Assembly (NCBI GenBank): GCA_964035545.1 | Contig: OZ037765.1 | Coordinates: forward strand, 32,487,004-32,551,003 | Source: Bugula neritina | Taxonomy: Eukaryota > Bryozoa > Gymnolaemata > Cheilostomatida > Bugulidae | Length of the DNA stretch: 64,000 bases | Direction: 5' to 3' | Shown here: piece after piece, positions 24,801 through 35,976 of the stretch | Position numbering within the stretch: the stretch's first letter is position 1 | How the letters are laid out: each line of letters starts with the position of its first letter | The notes under the pieces: model-generated | Seen by the model: the letters and a program-made list of their open reading frames with translations, nothing else | Database searches by the model: none | What the model was told of the DNA's origin: nothing | Made by a program: the position numbers and the translations under genes

Positions 24801-25540
24801 CTGCAGAAAGAAGATGATCTTTGACAATGAAGACAACTACTTGCCCATCGGACCCAAGAATCTAATGGCTGTGAGTATTCAGTCAACTGATTTTACTACA
24901 TTGCTAGCTTATTGACAGCATTTCCAACTTGATTATTTTGTTTGCTATAAATGCTTTACCTCGAGTTTTACTGTTCATGCCACATTTCGTACACTGTGTT
25001 AATTCAATTACTAACCATACACATAATATAAACATTATGAAAGTCCTTAGCTTGCTTAAAATATCCCTTTTCATCAGAGGTTCTCACAGGAATAGTGACT
25101 ATAAACTCGAATGAGTGGATAATTTTAATATTTGAATTTGATAAAGAAGAGAGTTCAATCGATAGTTGTATGTTCTTTGGTAGCCCCGTTGGTGCATTGC
25201 AAATAAGTTTTAATTTGGAGGTCATCTAAGAATCTCGACTTTTTCTAGTATCTGCAAGTTTCTTTGAAGTAAAATAGTTTCAATTCTTTAAGCGTGACAT
25301 AGTATCACACTGTGTAGCAGTGTGGGGAAGTAGGGAAGGTCTGTGTAGAGCATTGTAGGTGTATAGGAAGTTGACCACACAGCATGGGCCACCCATATTG
25401 TGACCTCGTGACCGTCTCAACTCTCCCTAGTAATCTGTGGAGAACTGAAATGTTAATATCACTGTTACTGCACCCTGCTGTTATAAACTCATGTCTTTTA
25501 GGTATTTGATGCAGCGGATTCGGACAATGAAGGACTCTGA
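12815..25540 (+). CDS. PKMYT1: Membrane-associated CDK-inhibitory kinase Myt1 (Wee1 family), fifteen exons
   Basis: Exons: 12815-12931, 15393-15534, 15904-15998, 16192-16274, 16740-16865, 20146-20221, 21362-21484, 21782-21876, 22542-22648, 23250-23386, 23476-23650, 23807-23894, 24281-24412, 24738-24870, 25502-25540. Phases agree throughout, giving about 555 aa. Myt1 kinases phosphorylate CDK1 on its Thr/Tyr inhibitory sites and restrain mitotic entry from ER/Golgi membranes. Visible features: N-terminal Pro-rich stretch, glycine loop GAGSFGDV, lysine in HYAVKRS, catalytic loop [21 protein letters not shown], and a post-kinase hydrophobic segment [17 protein letters not shown] that fits the Myt1 membrane tether. 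The C-terminal half is Ser/Pro-rich with an acidic end ([12 protein letters not shown]). Several introns carry minisatellites at their splice sites. Confidence 0.93.
13010..13430. repeat. ACTAAT/ATTAGT-type low-complexity arrays
   Basis: Two clusters (about 13010-13200 and 13360-13430) of TACTATTAGTATTACTA-like words and their complements, matching the array upstream of the gene at 11880-12060. Confidence 0.65.
15303..15392 (+). repeat. Duplicated 3' splice-site region of PKMYT1 exon 2
   Basis: GGATGTATTTCTCTG followed by TTACAC occurs at about 15315, and GGATGTATTTCTCTG followed by CTACAG lies directly at the exon 2 acceptor (15392). The acceptor tract is therefore present twice about 60 bp apart; only the second ends in AG. 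Confidence 0.75.
16275..16508 (+). repeat. 21-bp minisatellite starting exactly at the PKMYT1 exon 4 donor
   Basis: About eleven units of 21 bp (consensus GTATTATCTCCCC plus TTACACAA/G) begin at the first intron base. Units ending ACAG recreate the exon-intron junction ACAG/GTAT at about 16356, 16420 and 16462, giving near-identical decoy donors behind the real one (GACAG/GTATTA). In-frame translations of this region are artefacts. Confidence 0.92.
16866..16945 (+). repeat. 14-bp minisatellite starting at the PKMYT1 exon 5 donor
   Basis: Five to six units of the form GTATACCTGGCATA begin at the first base of the intron (GTACCTGCCATA...). The first unit is the working splice donor and the later units are decayed copies. 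Confidence 0.88.
17346..18584 (-). CDS. Nested gene: Thr/Ser-rich single-pass membrane protein (last three exons)
   Basis: It lies antisense inside PKMYT1 intron 5. Exons in order: 18584-18316, 18042-17958, 17628-17346 (stop TAA). Junction phases agree. The first encodes a mucin-like ectodomain with repeated [14 protein letters not shown] and a Ser/Thr-rich stretch. The second is one membrane helix ([20 protein letters not shown], then SLLYL). The third begins with a basic stop-transfer ([12 protein letters not shown]) and a roughly 95-residue charged tail with Tyr motifs (DDYLQP, REYYTSI). The topology suggests a type I cell-surface glycoprotein; I do not recognise the family. The upstream end is unresolved: the plausible signal-peptide exon at 19065-19020 ends in phase 1, but the 18584 exon needs phase 2, so a small exon may be missing. 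Confidence 0.72.
19020..19065 (-). CDS. Candidate signal-peptide exon of the nested membrane-protein gene
   Basis: On the minus strand an ATG at 19065 opens [15 protein letters not shown], a good signal-peptide core, followed by a consensus GTGAGT donor. It is the only start-like exon upstream of the Thr-rich exon within 600 bp. It ends one base into a codon, which does not match the next recognised exon, so the assignment is tentative. Confidence 0.4.
19240..19705. repeat. 29-bp minisatellite in PKMYT1 intron 5
   Basis: About sixteen copies of a unit reading CTGTTGGTGGTCTCACATC then TGTATCTACA/TATAATC. Because 29 is not a multiple of three, several frames stay open; these are not genes. The array lies about 180 bp upstream of the candidate first exon of the nested minus-strand gene. 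Confidence 0.93.
20490..20636. repeat. 19-bp minisatellite, left part
   Basis: Tandem AGTACTTAGTGACTTGAGT units with recurrent variants (GCGACTTGTGT). The array is split by a 341-bp foldback element and continues at 20978. Confidence 0.93.
20637..20977. mobile_element. Foldback/MITE-like element with long terminal inverted repeats
   Basis: The 341-bp element begins CCTAGGGCCACACGGTGCG and ends with the exact inverse, and the TIRs continue imperfectly through TTTTCGCATGC. It is flanked by a CTTAG duplication (20632-20636 and 20978-20982). It interrupts the 19-bp minisatellite, so it is younger than the array. It encodes no transposase; the 79-aa open frame inside is not convincing. The superfamily is not assigned. 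Confidence 0.85.
20978..21225. repeat. 19-bp minisatellite, right part
   Basis: Continuation of the 20490-20636 array, about thirteen further units of AGTACTTAGTGACTTGAGT with the same GCGACTTGTGT variant at intervals. Confidence 0.93.
21301..21361 (+). repeat. Short tandem duplication at the PKMYT1 exon 7 acceptor
   Basis: CTGTATGCTAACACACTGC plus TATA occurs twice (23-bp unit) and runs into CTGTTGCAG at the acceptor, so the branch-point/acceptor tract is partly triplicated. TGCTAAC in each unit is a good branch-point-like word. Confidence 0.75.
21877..22541 (+). other. PKMYT1 intron 8 with TATAA-rich low-complexity stretch
   Basis: AT-rich intron; 22260-22460 is a TATTATATAATTTA-type low-complexity stretch. 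No gene seen. Confidence 0.5.
23046..23249 (+). repeat. 16-bp minisatellite ending at the PKMYT1 exon 10 acceptor
   Basis: About twelve units of CTATACATACTGTGTG with variants. The last, shortened unit reads CTATACTTATAG and is the acceptor of the exon starting 23250. The array therefore provides the polypyrimidine/acceptor tract. Translations across it are artefacts. Confidence 0.88.
24871..25501 (+). other. PKMYT1 last intron
   Basis: No gene or clear repeat. The last coding exon (25502-25540) supplies only twelve codons and the stop. Confidence 0.5.
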
Positions 25541-27593
25541 CATCACTTCCTCTTTCTGTTTGGTCAACTCTCCGCTACTCGATTATGATGCAATCGTATT
25601 TTCAATGACTCGGAAAATATGTAGATACAGATGTTATTTTTGTTAACTTATTTTATTTACAAATATTTTTTGAATGGCTGATATGTCTTTTCTTTCTGCA
25701 AGGCAAGTTGCTTTTGCTGGTTAAAGCTGTTAGGGGCGTTGCAATTATCCACATTCTTCTAAATATAACGCAATATGTATGAAATGATGAAATATTTTTA
25801 TTTAGTTATTTGAAGATTGATTAACGTTGCTTTAGTCGCAGTATTTTTCTATTTTGGTTACAACTGTTGCTTTGTATTGTCTATCATCAGTGTTGCCACC
25901 AACTGTTATAGTTATTGGTTATCAAGTTTAATAAATGATATATTTATAGTTAGTAACAATTACCTAGTCTACGTAATTCCTGTCTGCTGTAATGCTGAAT
26001 ACATGTTGGTTACATTTTATACTTACCCTTCATTCACACTTGGCTGTATTGTACGCTGTAACGTACAACATCAGCCATTTTTTATGTGTCCGGGCTAAAG
26101 TTTTCAAATTCAGTTAAGTCTGAAATATGTGTTGTCTTGGCTGGTAATTCTTATTGTGATCGGGGGGGGGGGGGGGGGGCAATGTTGATTGTGCTTGTTG
26201 ATTTTTACAGGTAGGCTAAGGGTTTAGAATACACTTTCTTCAACAGTTTGTTGAACTATTCTTAGAATTTGCCTTCTACATACGGTAGGCCTTTCAAAAA
26301 GCAACTGCTAGGGTAATACAGCTCGCGATTTTGTCAAGCTGCTAAGGTGTGTATCTTCTGGAATATTTGGCCATATAGCATATATCATACTGTTTTATAT
26401 CCCCTATAATATCTACCTAAATTCTAAACTGTGTTTACTATTGGGTCATACAGCTGTCTGCTACCACAATATATTTTAGCAGCTCCTTATTAGTACCTTG
26501 GGAGTTATTAAGTTGCAACAGTTGTATTACTTGAATGGATTACGTAATCTCTCCAGGCAAAGATCTGATTTAAATATCTCAAATAAATGCAATCCAGAAT
26601 CAATTGCTCATGGATAAGAATTAAAACAAAATATTAGTTTGTGTGGGGGGAGGGGTGTGTACCCCAGTTTTGTTTAGAACTTCCGATAGATTTTCCTGCA
26701 TGTTTAGTGTTCATGCCTGGATGCACATGGAAGTAAATGCCTGGGACAAATTTCATTTTAAACCAATTTTATTGAATTTATAACAAATAGACATATGTTA
26801 TGGTTATAATATAGAGAATACTGGAGTATATTGCAATATCAGTAATACTAGAGCAGTAATGTATATATAATTCTCCAAAATATGTGTCATAATAAGTGTT
26901 TTAGAATTGAGCCATGAGCTTGGTATACATGAATGATATGTTCAACTGCAATGTGGCATTTTCAAATCCCTAACAAAATTTTTTAAAAGTTGGTCTAACA
27001 GTTGAAATTTTAAAATTTAAGAATAATTAAAAGCTGTTATACTGTTTTATAAGATTCTATGCACAATGACTAAAAACCAAAACATCTAATTCTAAGTGTC
27101 TAATATCAATTCCCAGTGGGTTCCCACATGTTTGCTTCTTTTTATTGCATATATGACTGCAGTTTATATATAAATACTAGCTCACTATATATAAGCTCCC
27201 ACACATAATACTACTGCTCATTTAGTGAAAGGAACCTACCATGTAACAACGCTTCAGGTTCGTGTGCATATACAATATTGATAGTGTAACTCTTCAAAAC
27301 AATCGATTTTACTCATAAAGCTAATACTGTACAATTTCCTATTATGCTGTACAAATATTATGAAGAACATAATATTTTGTTAAAAATATATTATGTATGT
27401 AATTAGATAAAAATATTCAATCACATCGCAGGAAATGTTGGTATCCTGGTATAGACTTATTTTTAGCTATAATACATGCAATGTATTTCTAGTCTAATAA
27501 GAATGATCTTCTCAGTGATAATTACAATATTTCAATAAACAGACCTAGATAAATCACTCACAAAGTGCAAATAAATATTGCAGGTACTACACA
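25541..27593. other. Intergenic region between PKMYT1 and the first GPCR
   Basis: It contains the PKMYT1 3' UTR and a G homopolymer at 26162-26178. A TTGCAG acceptor at about 27580, just before the GPCR ATG, suggests a non-coding 5' exon further upstream. No other gene seen. Confidence 0.45.
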
Positions 27594-29009
27594 ATGGAGC
27601 ATATTATTTACGAGATGTGTTTGAACTGGAGACAGGAAACAGCTTTTGATGGGGAAGGGGTGATAACTCCAACAAACTCATCATACTTCAGTTTCAACGA
27701 CTCTGTTTCAGTGAATGACTCATTTAGTAATCTCACAGAGTATGACTTCAGGGAAGAGTTGTGTTCGGAAAACTTTGCCGGGATAACTGAGCTCCTGAAT
27801 GAAGATTCACCGATAACTAAGCTGAAGTATCAGTTGAACGGAATATTTGGTCTCAACATTTGCATATTCGGGCTGATTGGCAACTTATTGTCTATATCGG
27901 TACTGAAGGAAAAGTCCTTCTCGTCATCCAGTTCAAAGGGGATTTCCTCCAGCACAGTTCTCTATTTGATAGCCCTAGCTATCGCAGATAGCTGCCTTCT
28001 CTCGTTTGCTTCCTTTATCTGCCTCAACATCATTTTAAAAGAGGCTCTTCCCAGTTCAACAGAAGTTCACAATTACATCAACTACACGTCTACTTTCGTC
28101 ACCTACATGCTGGACATATTTCAGACGTGTTCCACGTGGCTTACCGTGGCGTTTACCGTTGACCGGTATATTATGATATGTTTCCCGTTTGGTGGAGGTA
28201 AATACTGCACTCGGCACAAAGCTCTTGTGGTAATCACTTGCCTCTACATAGCCTCGGCTATCTACAACACTCCCAGCTTGTTTGAGTTCAAGTGCGTTCC
28301 TCAGCAGCGCGTCAGGGAAAATGGTGAAAAGTATTTATTCGTAAAGCGCACCCTGACAGACTTTGGTAAGAGTCGGGAGTATCTTGAAGTGTACCATTTC
28401 GGCATGTATTTAGTGTTTATTGTAGGGCTACCTTGTTGTACCCTTGCAGTGCTAAACCTAAGACTGATAGTCACGGTCAAACAATCGAAATCTACCGAGC
28501 GGAGGCTAAGCCTTGGCACAGCGACAGCACGCCAACGAAATGATACGACAATCATGTTAGTGGCTGTTGTGGTTGCTTTCTTTCTGCTTCAAGTGCCAGC
28601 CATGGTGTCTCATTTGATATGGTCACAAATTCCTTCAAAAGTGGTGGATATTGACCCCCAGTATGACGCACTGAGGGTTTTATATCACGTCACAGACCTC
28701 TTGGTGATTCTCAACTCCGCTGTTAATGTCCTCCTCTACTATGGGTTTAGTCGCAACTTTAGAAGAAAGTTCATTGCCAAATTTTGTCACCAGCCAAACA
28801 AGTTTCTCTCTCAAGGATTCAGAAGAAAACTGTCCTGTCGGAGTGGTAGTGGTGATGGCACCGTTGCGTCGTGGTACGTACCCAAACAGGAAACAGCAAG
28901 AAAGCAGAGTCGGTCAGGATCTTTTCTTGAGTCATCCAACACCTCCAGCAGCTTGAAGTTTGAACAGCTTATGGCTGGCCAACTGAAAGACCAAAAACAT
29001 AAAAGCTAG
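27594..29009 (+). CDS. Class A GPCR, FMRFamide-receptor-like, intronless (471 aa)
   Basis: A single uninterrupted frame. The extracellular N-terminus (about 80 aa) has several N-x-S/T sites. Seven hydrophobic segments follow, with TM1 GLIGNLLSISVL, TM2 ALAIADSCLL, TM3/ICL2 AFTVDRYIMICFPF, TM6 DTTIMLVAVVVAFFLLQVPA, TM7 NSAVNVLLYYGFSRNFRRKF, and a Ser-rich C-tail of about 85 aa. DRY is intact; the usual NPxxY is NSAVNVLLYY, a pattern seen in invertebrate FMRFamide/myosuppressin-type peptide receptors. The role would be neuropeptide sensing through G proteins; the ligand cannot be read from sequence. It pairs with the paralogue at 31860-33239. Confidence 0.9.
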   Translation: MEHIIYEMCLNWRQETAFDGEGVITPTNSSYFSFNDSVSVNDSFSNLTEYDFREELCSENFAGITELLNEDSPITKLKYQLNGIFGLNICIFGLIGNLLSISVLKEKSFSSSSSKGISSSTVLYLIALAIADSCLLSFASFICLNIILKEALPSSTEVHNYINYTSTFVTYMLDIFQTCSTWLTVAFTVDRYIMICFPFGGGKYCTRHKALVVITCLYIASAIYNTPSLFEFKCVPQQRVRENGEKYLFVKRTLTDFGKSREYLEVYHFGMYLVFIVGLPCCTLAVLNLRLIVTVKQSKSTERRLSLGTATARQRNDTTIMLVAVVVAFFLLQVPAMVSHLIWSQIPSKVVDIDPQYDALRVLYHVTDLLVILNSAVNVLLYYGFSRNFRRKFIAKFCHQPNKFLSQGFRRKLSCRSGSGDGTVASWYVPKQETARKQSRSGSFLESSNTSSSLKFEQLMAGQLKDQKHKS

Positions 29010-31859
29010 ATACTCTAAATCTACCTCCTTCACCCAAAACCTGGTGCACCCCAACAATGATATCATGCTGATTGACTCTCTATTTCTGTTTCTGTGAAAT
29101 AATACGATGACTTGTTATAAATATGATATGCTCTAGCTTTAATACTTATTGCTGTTTATGCTTGTTAATACAATTTGATCAGCACTTCACAAGAATATTA
29201 TAATTTATTTTTGTTTCACAATGTTGTTTTAGCCCCAGAGCAAAGTAACCTGGATATCAATTGCCTGCCTTTTGCATATTATTATGTTAAATAAAACAAT
29301 ATTGCTTTATTCCATGTCAAACTTCTACCAACCCTTTTATAGCACCAAAATAACTTCAACAAATGACTGTCTATATGTATGTCAGTGTACTACTTCTAGG
29401 ATAAATAGTCTTTGGTACCTATCAAAGGTCCATATTTAGACTGAATTCTTAGTGGTAATTTCTAAGCTGCTTAAGGTAAATCATGTTGTTATAAGACCTT
29501 ACTTGTGAAAAGTTAAAGCTTGAAAATCATGAATAATTGCTAAGGGAAGATAACTCCTAGCTAATTCGAAACTGCTGAGCAGGTTTGTCTCTCAATCTCT
29601 GAAAACTAGGACGATTTAGTGATTCCAATTAATTGAGATAAAAAAGGCATTTCGCATGGTTAAGATTTTAAGTGGAGAAAATTAACTCTGAAATGAATTC
29701 AAAAATATGTTGATGTTTGCAGTTTCAAAATATGAACTTACATATAACATGTATATCATATATGGCTATAACCAAATATTCAAACTACATTAACATTTTA
29801 TTTGTAAGCTGCAAATATGTGTAATTGCCTATAAGACATTTATAAATTAAATGAATTAATTCAGTTAGAAAAATTCTTGTAATGTAAAATGAAAAAAGTA
29901 TGAAAACAGATATGATACAAGCTAGGAGTTAGCATGATGTGTCCTTATAGCAGTAGATATATCATATCCCCTGCCATAATATAGTACAGGATAGAAAAGC
30001 GATCTACTTTACCTTTGTTGAAGTCTACTTGTTGTTTGAACATGTGCAGGTATAATGTAAAACCACATATAACTGGAAAGTGAAACTTTTATAAACTCCA
30101 CAAGTTTAAATGGAAATAATGTTACTTCAACAATATATTGCATGTGATTAAATTAATTATGAAAGTAAATACTTTTTTTCAAAATGTGTTTGTTACTGCT
30201 AAAATACAAATATACATAATATGGATATTTGTATTTTAACTTTTTTTATATATTATATTTAAAAAAAAGTTAAAAATATTATTCCCTTAACATGCATATG
30301 CAAATAGAAACAAAAAGAGAGATAATATATACCACAGCTGGTGCCAACAAGTTTGTGAATAACTCAGTCATTTATAGATGAATCGATATGAGCAAAATGT
30401 GTTTGATAGTGCTGACCTTTCTCTAATGCTTTGTGACTGCACCAGAAACTTCCGGAACATTGAGACGTGAGGTTATTTATAGGCCTTTGTGTTTTATAGC
30501 TACAATATAATAACCTATAATATATAGGTTGTGTACATTGAAAAATTATATTATTTTGATCCAAAGTTTTGTTGCTAATATATGTAAAGAATGTCCTACG
30601 TCTTTCAGATCTAGCAGGATAATATTATTACTTTATGTGATATATTTTTAAGAATATATAATACCATACATTGTCATATTATGTTACCTACATGATATTA
30701 CATAATGTGTGTGTGTGTGTGTATGTGTTTCAAAGTCAAATCTGTCTACATGCTATTGACCTGTGTGTTTTACAACTGCTTTTATATATTTATTGCAAAA
30801 GCTTTTTAGCTATAGAGCATGGTTCTTGGGATAAACTATTTTATATTTTTATGTCAACTTGCTGGGTGGTGGTAATTTAATTTGGTGAATAAAACAAGAA
30901 CCTGCTGAGACTGTCACAACAGGCCACAGTTAAATTCCTCTTTTGCCTTGGACAGAAATGTCACAGTGACCTTCTCAAAAGTTGAACTCATTTTTTTTAT
31001 AAAACAGAACTTACTGACAGTTAAACTGTTAGGACAAAATTTGAGCATGCTATTGATCATTCTAATTATGCATTTGACCTTAAAGCTTAATTTTAGCTGA
31101 AATTGTCATGAATAGTATTCTAATAATGACATCAATTCAAGTGAGGAGTGATGACATAAAACAAGAAAGAGGTAATTAATGTTGAAGTAAATCTAATTAT
31201 TGCACCAGGCAGGACAAGGTTTGTCCTTACGATGTACTCACTTAATATGTCTTAAGGTCAGCCTGAGAAGCTGATTGAGCTGAGAGTTGAGGGCAAATTA
31301 ATGAAGAAAATGCTTGCATTCTAAGCAAAGGAAATTGCGTTTTGGTGACGATTTCAACCCTTGCTGTTAGCCAAAATTCCTCAAGGCAATTAAATTTTTT
31401 TCATCATGTGATCAGAGCAATCGCTTGATGCAGCACCAAGTTTGATGTTGCTGAGTACAGTAGTTAGGTGATCCTGACTTTATTTTAGGGTTTGGACTTG
31501 TTGACCGATAATTTTGTGCTGCATCTAGCAGTTCTCTCACTACTACTAAATGAGAACTGCTCACTATACGAAACTAACTCTAAAACAAGGAAGATAACAC
31601 AATAGCAAAAAAGCTTTCCTGTAAATTTTATAATAAAGCTGAGAAATTAAAGGCTTTAATTAATTGAACATAAAGCAATTGAAAGTTACAATATCATATT
31701 ATAAGCATCTACTCTGATATTGGCCATTGATTAATGCATTCTCTACAGCCATGAAAGAAGTGATGATAATTTCTGTTACATATCAGTTGACTGGATGCAG
31801 TTAAATTACCTGCACGGCTTTTCTACTCGCGCTATACTCTCATCCACTAGGCACTAAAG
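29010..31859. other. Intergenic region between the two GPCR genes
   Basis: AT-rich; it holds the 3' UTR of the first receptor and the promoter of the second. Only a short GT microsatellite (30706-30722) stands out. No coding sequence supported. Confidence 0.5.
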
Positions 31860-33239
31860 ATGGAGATTCCCTACAATTTAAAAGTTAGCATTGCAAAGAT
31901 GTGCAGCGAAATTGACGAGTGGAAAGAGGACACCAATACATCAGGTGTTATAGAAGAAGAATTGGCATATAAACAACTGTACTGCTCGAATCCCGTGGTC
32001 ACAAGTGACATGATCGAAAGCGCTTTAACCCCAGAAGTTCCAATTCTGGTCACTGGACTGATTGGGTTCATCCTGTGCATATTTGGACTGTTGGGCAACT
32101 GTTTGGCGATTGCAGTGTTGACAAAGAAGATATACACTCCAAGTACGTATGTTTTCCTACTGGCTCTTTCCATAGTGGACAGCTGCATTTTAGTGCTGAA
32201 GCTTTTGCTAAATTTGAATGATATGCTCAACGTGTGGACTCCAAACTCCGTTGCTTTCAACATTTATAAGACGTACTCATTCCCTTACATCAACCCTTTG
32301 TTGAAGACAGCGCATATGATTTCCATTTGGCTGACGATGGCATTCACAGTAGACAGGTATTTGATGATATGTCACCCATTTCAAGGACTCAAATATTGCA
32401 ACCGTCGACAAGCTAGAATTGCCATAGCTTTCATTTTTGCATTTGGATTTATTTACAACATACCGAATTTTCTCGAACACAAAGTTAAGACCCTTTATTT
32501 TCAAGATGAAGCGCTAGCTGTACATTACCTCACCGAAACAGGAAAGAGTTGGTTTTACCTGGTGATGTATGACCTTGTTTGTTACCTAGTGTTTGTTGTA
32601 TGCATTCCTTTTGTCATATTAGCTGTATTGAACACCAAGCTTGTCCAGACTGTTAAAAAGGTAAAGTTAGATGACAAAAGAAGGGGATGCAATGACAGTG
32701 GAGGGCAGTGCACTGATACAACAATCATGCTTATAGCAGTAGTGGTTGTCTTCTTTATTTGTCAAACGCCTGCCCTTGCTTACCATATAATATGGGCAAC
32801 TAGCAGTGGACGACTCGTGAACAATCGAACAGGATGTGAGGCGTACTGCATAACTCGTGAAGTCTCATCGCTTCTCGTAACACTGAACTCTTCGGTAAAC
32901 GTTCTCCTCTACTACCTCTTCAGCGACAAGTTCAGATGTGAACTCAGGCTAATCTGTTGTCACTGTGTGAAAAGGAACAGTTGCCCGATCACCCGACTTG
33001 ACTCAAGAACCACTCAGAAAACGGCAAAGTACACTCCTTGCCAAATGCAAAATGCCGTCTCTTTAAAGTCTAATGGCTCCAGCACAAGTGGAGATGAGAA
33101 GATTGCATTAGGTGAAGCCGGCCAGAGTCATCCACGAACCCTTGTACGACAAATCACGACCTGTTCAACGGTAGAACTGACACAGGAAGCTGCTGAGTTG
33201 TGTGGACTCAGAGGTGATGAAGCATCTGCTGCCGTTTAA
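31860..33239 (+). CDS. Class A GPCR, FMRFamide-receptor-like, intronless (459 aa)
   Basis: A paralogue of the 27594-29009 receptor on the same strand, also in one exon. Landmarks: TM1 IFGLLGNCLAIAVL, TM2 ALSIVDSCIL, TM3/ICL2 AFTVDRYLMICHPF, TM6 DTTIMLIAVVVVFFICQTPA, TM7 NSSVNVLLYYLFSDKFRCEL, a Cys-rich CCHC-like stretch just after TM7 (possible palmitoylation), and a Ser/Thr-rich tail. The NPxxY motif is again NSxxNxLLYY. It is probably a neuropeptide receptor; the pair looks like a local tandem duplication that has diverged strongly in termini and loops. Confidence 0.9.
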   Translation: MEIPYNLKVSIAKMCSEIDEWKEDTNTSGVIEEELAYKQLYCSNPVVTSDMIESALTPEVPILVTGLIGFILCIFGLLGNCLAIAVLTKKIYTPSTYVFLLALSIVDSCILVLKLLLNLNDMLNVWTPNSVAFNIYKTYSFPYINPLLKTAHMISIWLTMAFTVDRYLMICHPFQGLKYCNRRQARIAIAFIFAFGFIYNIPNFLEHKVKTLYFQDEALAVHYLTETGKSWFYLVMYDLVCYLVFVVCIPFVILAVLNTKLVQTVKKVKLDDKRRGCNDSGGQCTDTTIMLIAVVVVFFICQTPALAYHIIWATSSGRLVNNRTGCEAYCITREVSSLLVTLNSSVNVLLYYLFSDKFRCELRLICCHCVKRNSCPITRLDSRTTQKTAKYTPCQMQNAVSLKSNGSSTSGDEKIALGEAGQSHPRTLVRQITTCSTVELTQEAAELCGLRGDEASAAV

Positions 33240-34792
33240 AGTTCCTCCTCTGTACGCAGAGGTCTGAACTCGCTGCTTATTATAAAGATGCATTGGCAGC
33301 TTTTTGGGCTGATATTTCACTGATACATGCCTCTTATTTAGTGTAGATGAGATAAAACAAGCATTTGTTAAAATTTGATTACTAATACACACCAATGTAA
33401 CTGATGCAGACTAATTAAAGGATATTACATCACCAGTAAAATAGATGACACTCTTCAGCAATGTCAAGGTCATTGAAACTACCAATCTCTCATGAAAGTG
33501 TTAAAAGTTATATATATGACATCATGTTTTTTATTCAAAATAATATAGTCATAATTATTGTATGTACTTGTATAAACAATTCCCAAACATGACATTTATA
33601 GTGGCATATTTTAAAATAGATGTTTCCTGGTTAAATTTAATTATATTTAAAGCATTTCATAACATAAGGCTGCTTACTGTGACACTAATTGATGTTTCTA
33701 ATTAATGAAGCATACAGCTAGAAGCATGTAGTAAATACCTACATGATATTGTCATTACAACTTGATTGCCAGAGAGATGGTAACTCCAAGTGAAAGTTGC
33801 AGTAAGAAACTACTTTGCATTATATTCTGTAATAGCTTAGTTATCATTTTATTGCTGTTATAATTTCATCAACTTACAATTGTTGTACATATATTGATTA
33901 GTTTATATGTGATAAAAGTAATAAATATTGTGCCCCTTGCAATCACATCTTAGAATTAATTACAGCAGCTGCGTTCTGCAATCGGGGAGAGTTAAGTCCC
34001 ATCATCTATGGAATATAAACTATATTTACAATATCTCTCCTCCCCCCCCCCCCATCAATTTAATCGGCCTACTATATGCTAAAATAACCTGAAATCACTT
34101 ATGAAAAACGGGTTTGAGTAGAAAACTAGGTGTTTGCAAAATTTTTCAATGTTCATCTCAAAACTGTATTTCCAACAGAAATTTTAACTTTACTACTTTT
34201 AAATAAATAAATTAAATTCATAAAAAAATATGACAAGTATAAACAAACTTTCCATGGAGAGTAACCTGTTGCAATGACAACCACTCACTATAACCATATA
34301 GCCTACTACAGCGTGTAGGACAGAGGATTGTCTGCATGTGACATAAAAATATACTTTGGGATAATGAGGTGAGAAAGAAAGGTGAGGTGCAGTCAGACGA
34401 AGAGAGTAGGTGTGACACGTTTTAGATGAGTTAGTGATGGCGCTGACAGCTTCCAGACAGGCAGCGTCTAGAGTATCGGAGCTAAAGGTGCTAAATAGAG
34501 CAGACACTGACACCAAAGGCGCTACGACACTACAGCAGCTGTGTAATGGTCTACACAGTGAAGAGGGAACAACTCAAGTGTTGAAAATAGCTAGGTTATA
34601 AAAATAAAATTTCTATAGTAGAGTCTGAATTGTTAGAAAACATAAATATAATTATAATAATTTGTTACAAACATATACTTGAAAGAGCTATGACAAAAAT
34701 AAATACATTAATTAATAACATAAAAATGATATTTTTAGTTGAAAGCAAGTCATAATTCTTAAACACTTTATACAAAAATATACCGTAAAGAG
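33240..34792. other. Intergenic region with convergent 3' ends
   Basis: 3' flanks of the plus-strand GPCR and of the minus-strand unnamed gene. A poly-C run lies at 34043-34054. Apart from the exon-like stretch at 34199-34550 nothing coding is seen. Confidence 0.5.
34199..34550 (-). CDS. Exon-like open stretch downstream of the unnamed gene, doubtful
   Basis: After an AG at 34551 the minus strand stays open to 34199. Its first half reads like protein (APLVSVSALFSTFSSDTLDA, then ACLEAVSAITNSS) and the second half does not. It could be an alternative last exon of the 34793-49385 gene, a remnant, or chance. No donor in the preceding exon clearly links to it. Confidence 0.25.
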
Positions 34793-35867
34793 TTAGGATA
34801 TTTGATCTCTAGATTGCATGTATTGGTTTATTAGATTGGAATGCATTGAAGAGGTCCGTGAGAATTCCTGTATTAGTTTATCTACAACATCAACCTCTAG
34901 AGCAGAGTTCTTCAACAGCCCTATGATGTGTAGTATTCTGCTCTCACAGGAACTGCAAAGATAATCATATAACATCACATAGTGTAACGCATATCTCACA
35001 CAGTAATGACACAGTATACTCAACTATACTATAGTGTTAATTACATATGGGTCATTTTAATAATTTAGTACACTCTAGAAATCTCCAATTTTTAGCTATT
35101 TTTTACAATTTAGCTGCTAATGAACTTATTTTTTGCCCGAAACTAGTAAAATATCAATAGTAACACCTAAATAATCAAGGTTCTTTTTAATTTTGCTTAA
35201 TTTCCCATGTTTTTTCCTATTCATTTAGGTAATTTGGATTGTGGAACATTACGGAAAAACCATAACGGTTACTAATCAAAAGTAGCTGAATAATTCGAAA
35301 AAAACATGGGAAATCAAGCAAAATTAAAAAGAACCTTGATTATTTAGGTGTTACTATTGATATTTTACCAGTTTTGGGCAAAAAGAAATTCATTAGCAGC
35401 TAAATAGTAAAACATAGCTAAAAATCGGAAATTTCTAGAGTGTATTAAATTAAGTGAAATGACCCATATATATTTATGTCAAGTGTTACAATGGTGAGGA
35501 AACAGGCTATGGAAAGGATTTAGAATAGTGAGAACACAGGCTAGGATAGGGAATTTAGACTATCTATAAGCTGCCAGATTAAAGTTTCATGAAAAAAATT
35601 TCAAAAAATAATTATCACACATATTACTGCTGACTTAATAACAGATGCAGGGCATTGAATCACATCATGGTAGGAAAGTGACAATAACACAGAGCAAGTG
35701 TTTCTATTGTGAATATCAGCAGTGAGAGAACTGGAAGGAGATATGTAGCAAGTAACTCAGTTCTCAGGCTATTTATTGGCAAGTGAATGTATTTATGTTA
35801 CACAGGCTTAGAAATTTGAGTCTTGTATACTACATCACTGGCTACAACAGTCATAGCACCACTAGCA

Positions 35868-35930
<63 letters not shown>

Positions 35931-35943
35931 ACGGGGAGAGGGG

Positions 35944-35976
<33 letters not shown>

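Noticed and set aside
25817-26098. 93-aa hydrophobic frame downstream of PKMYT1
   Set aside because: Composition matches AT-rich 3' UTR; no start context, splice site or family resemblance.
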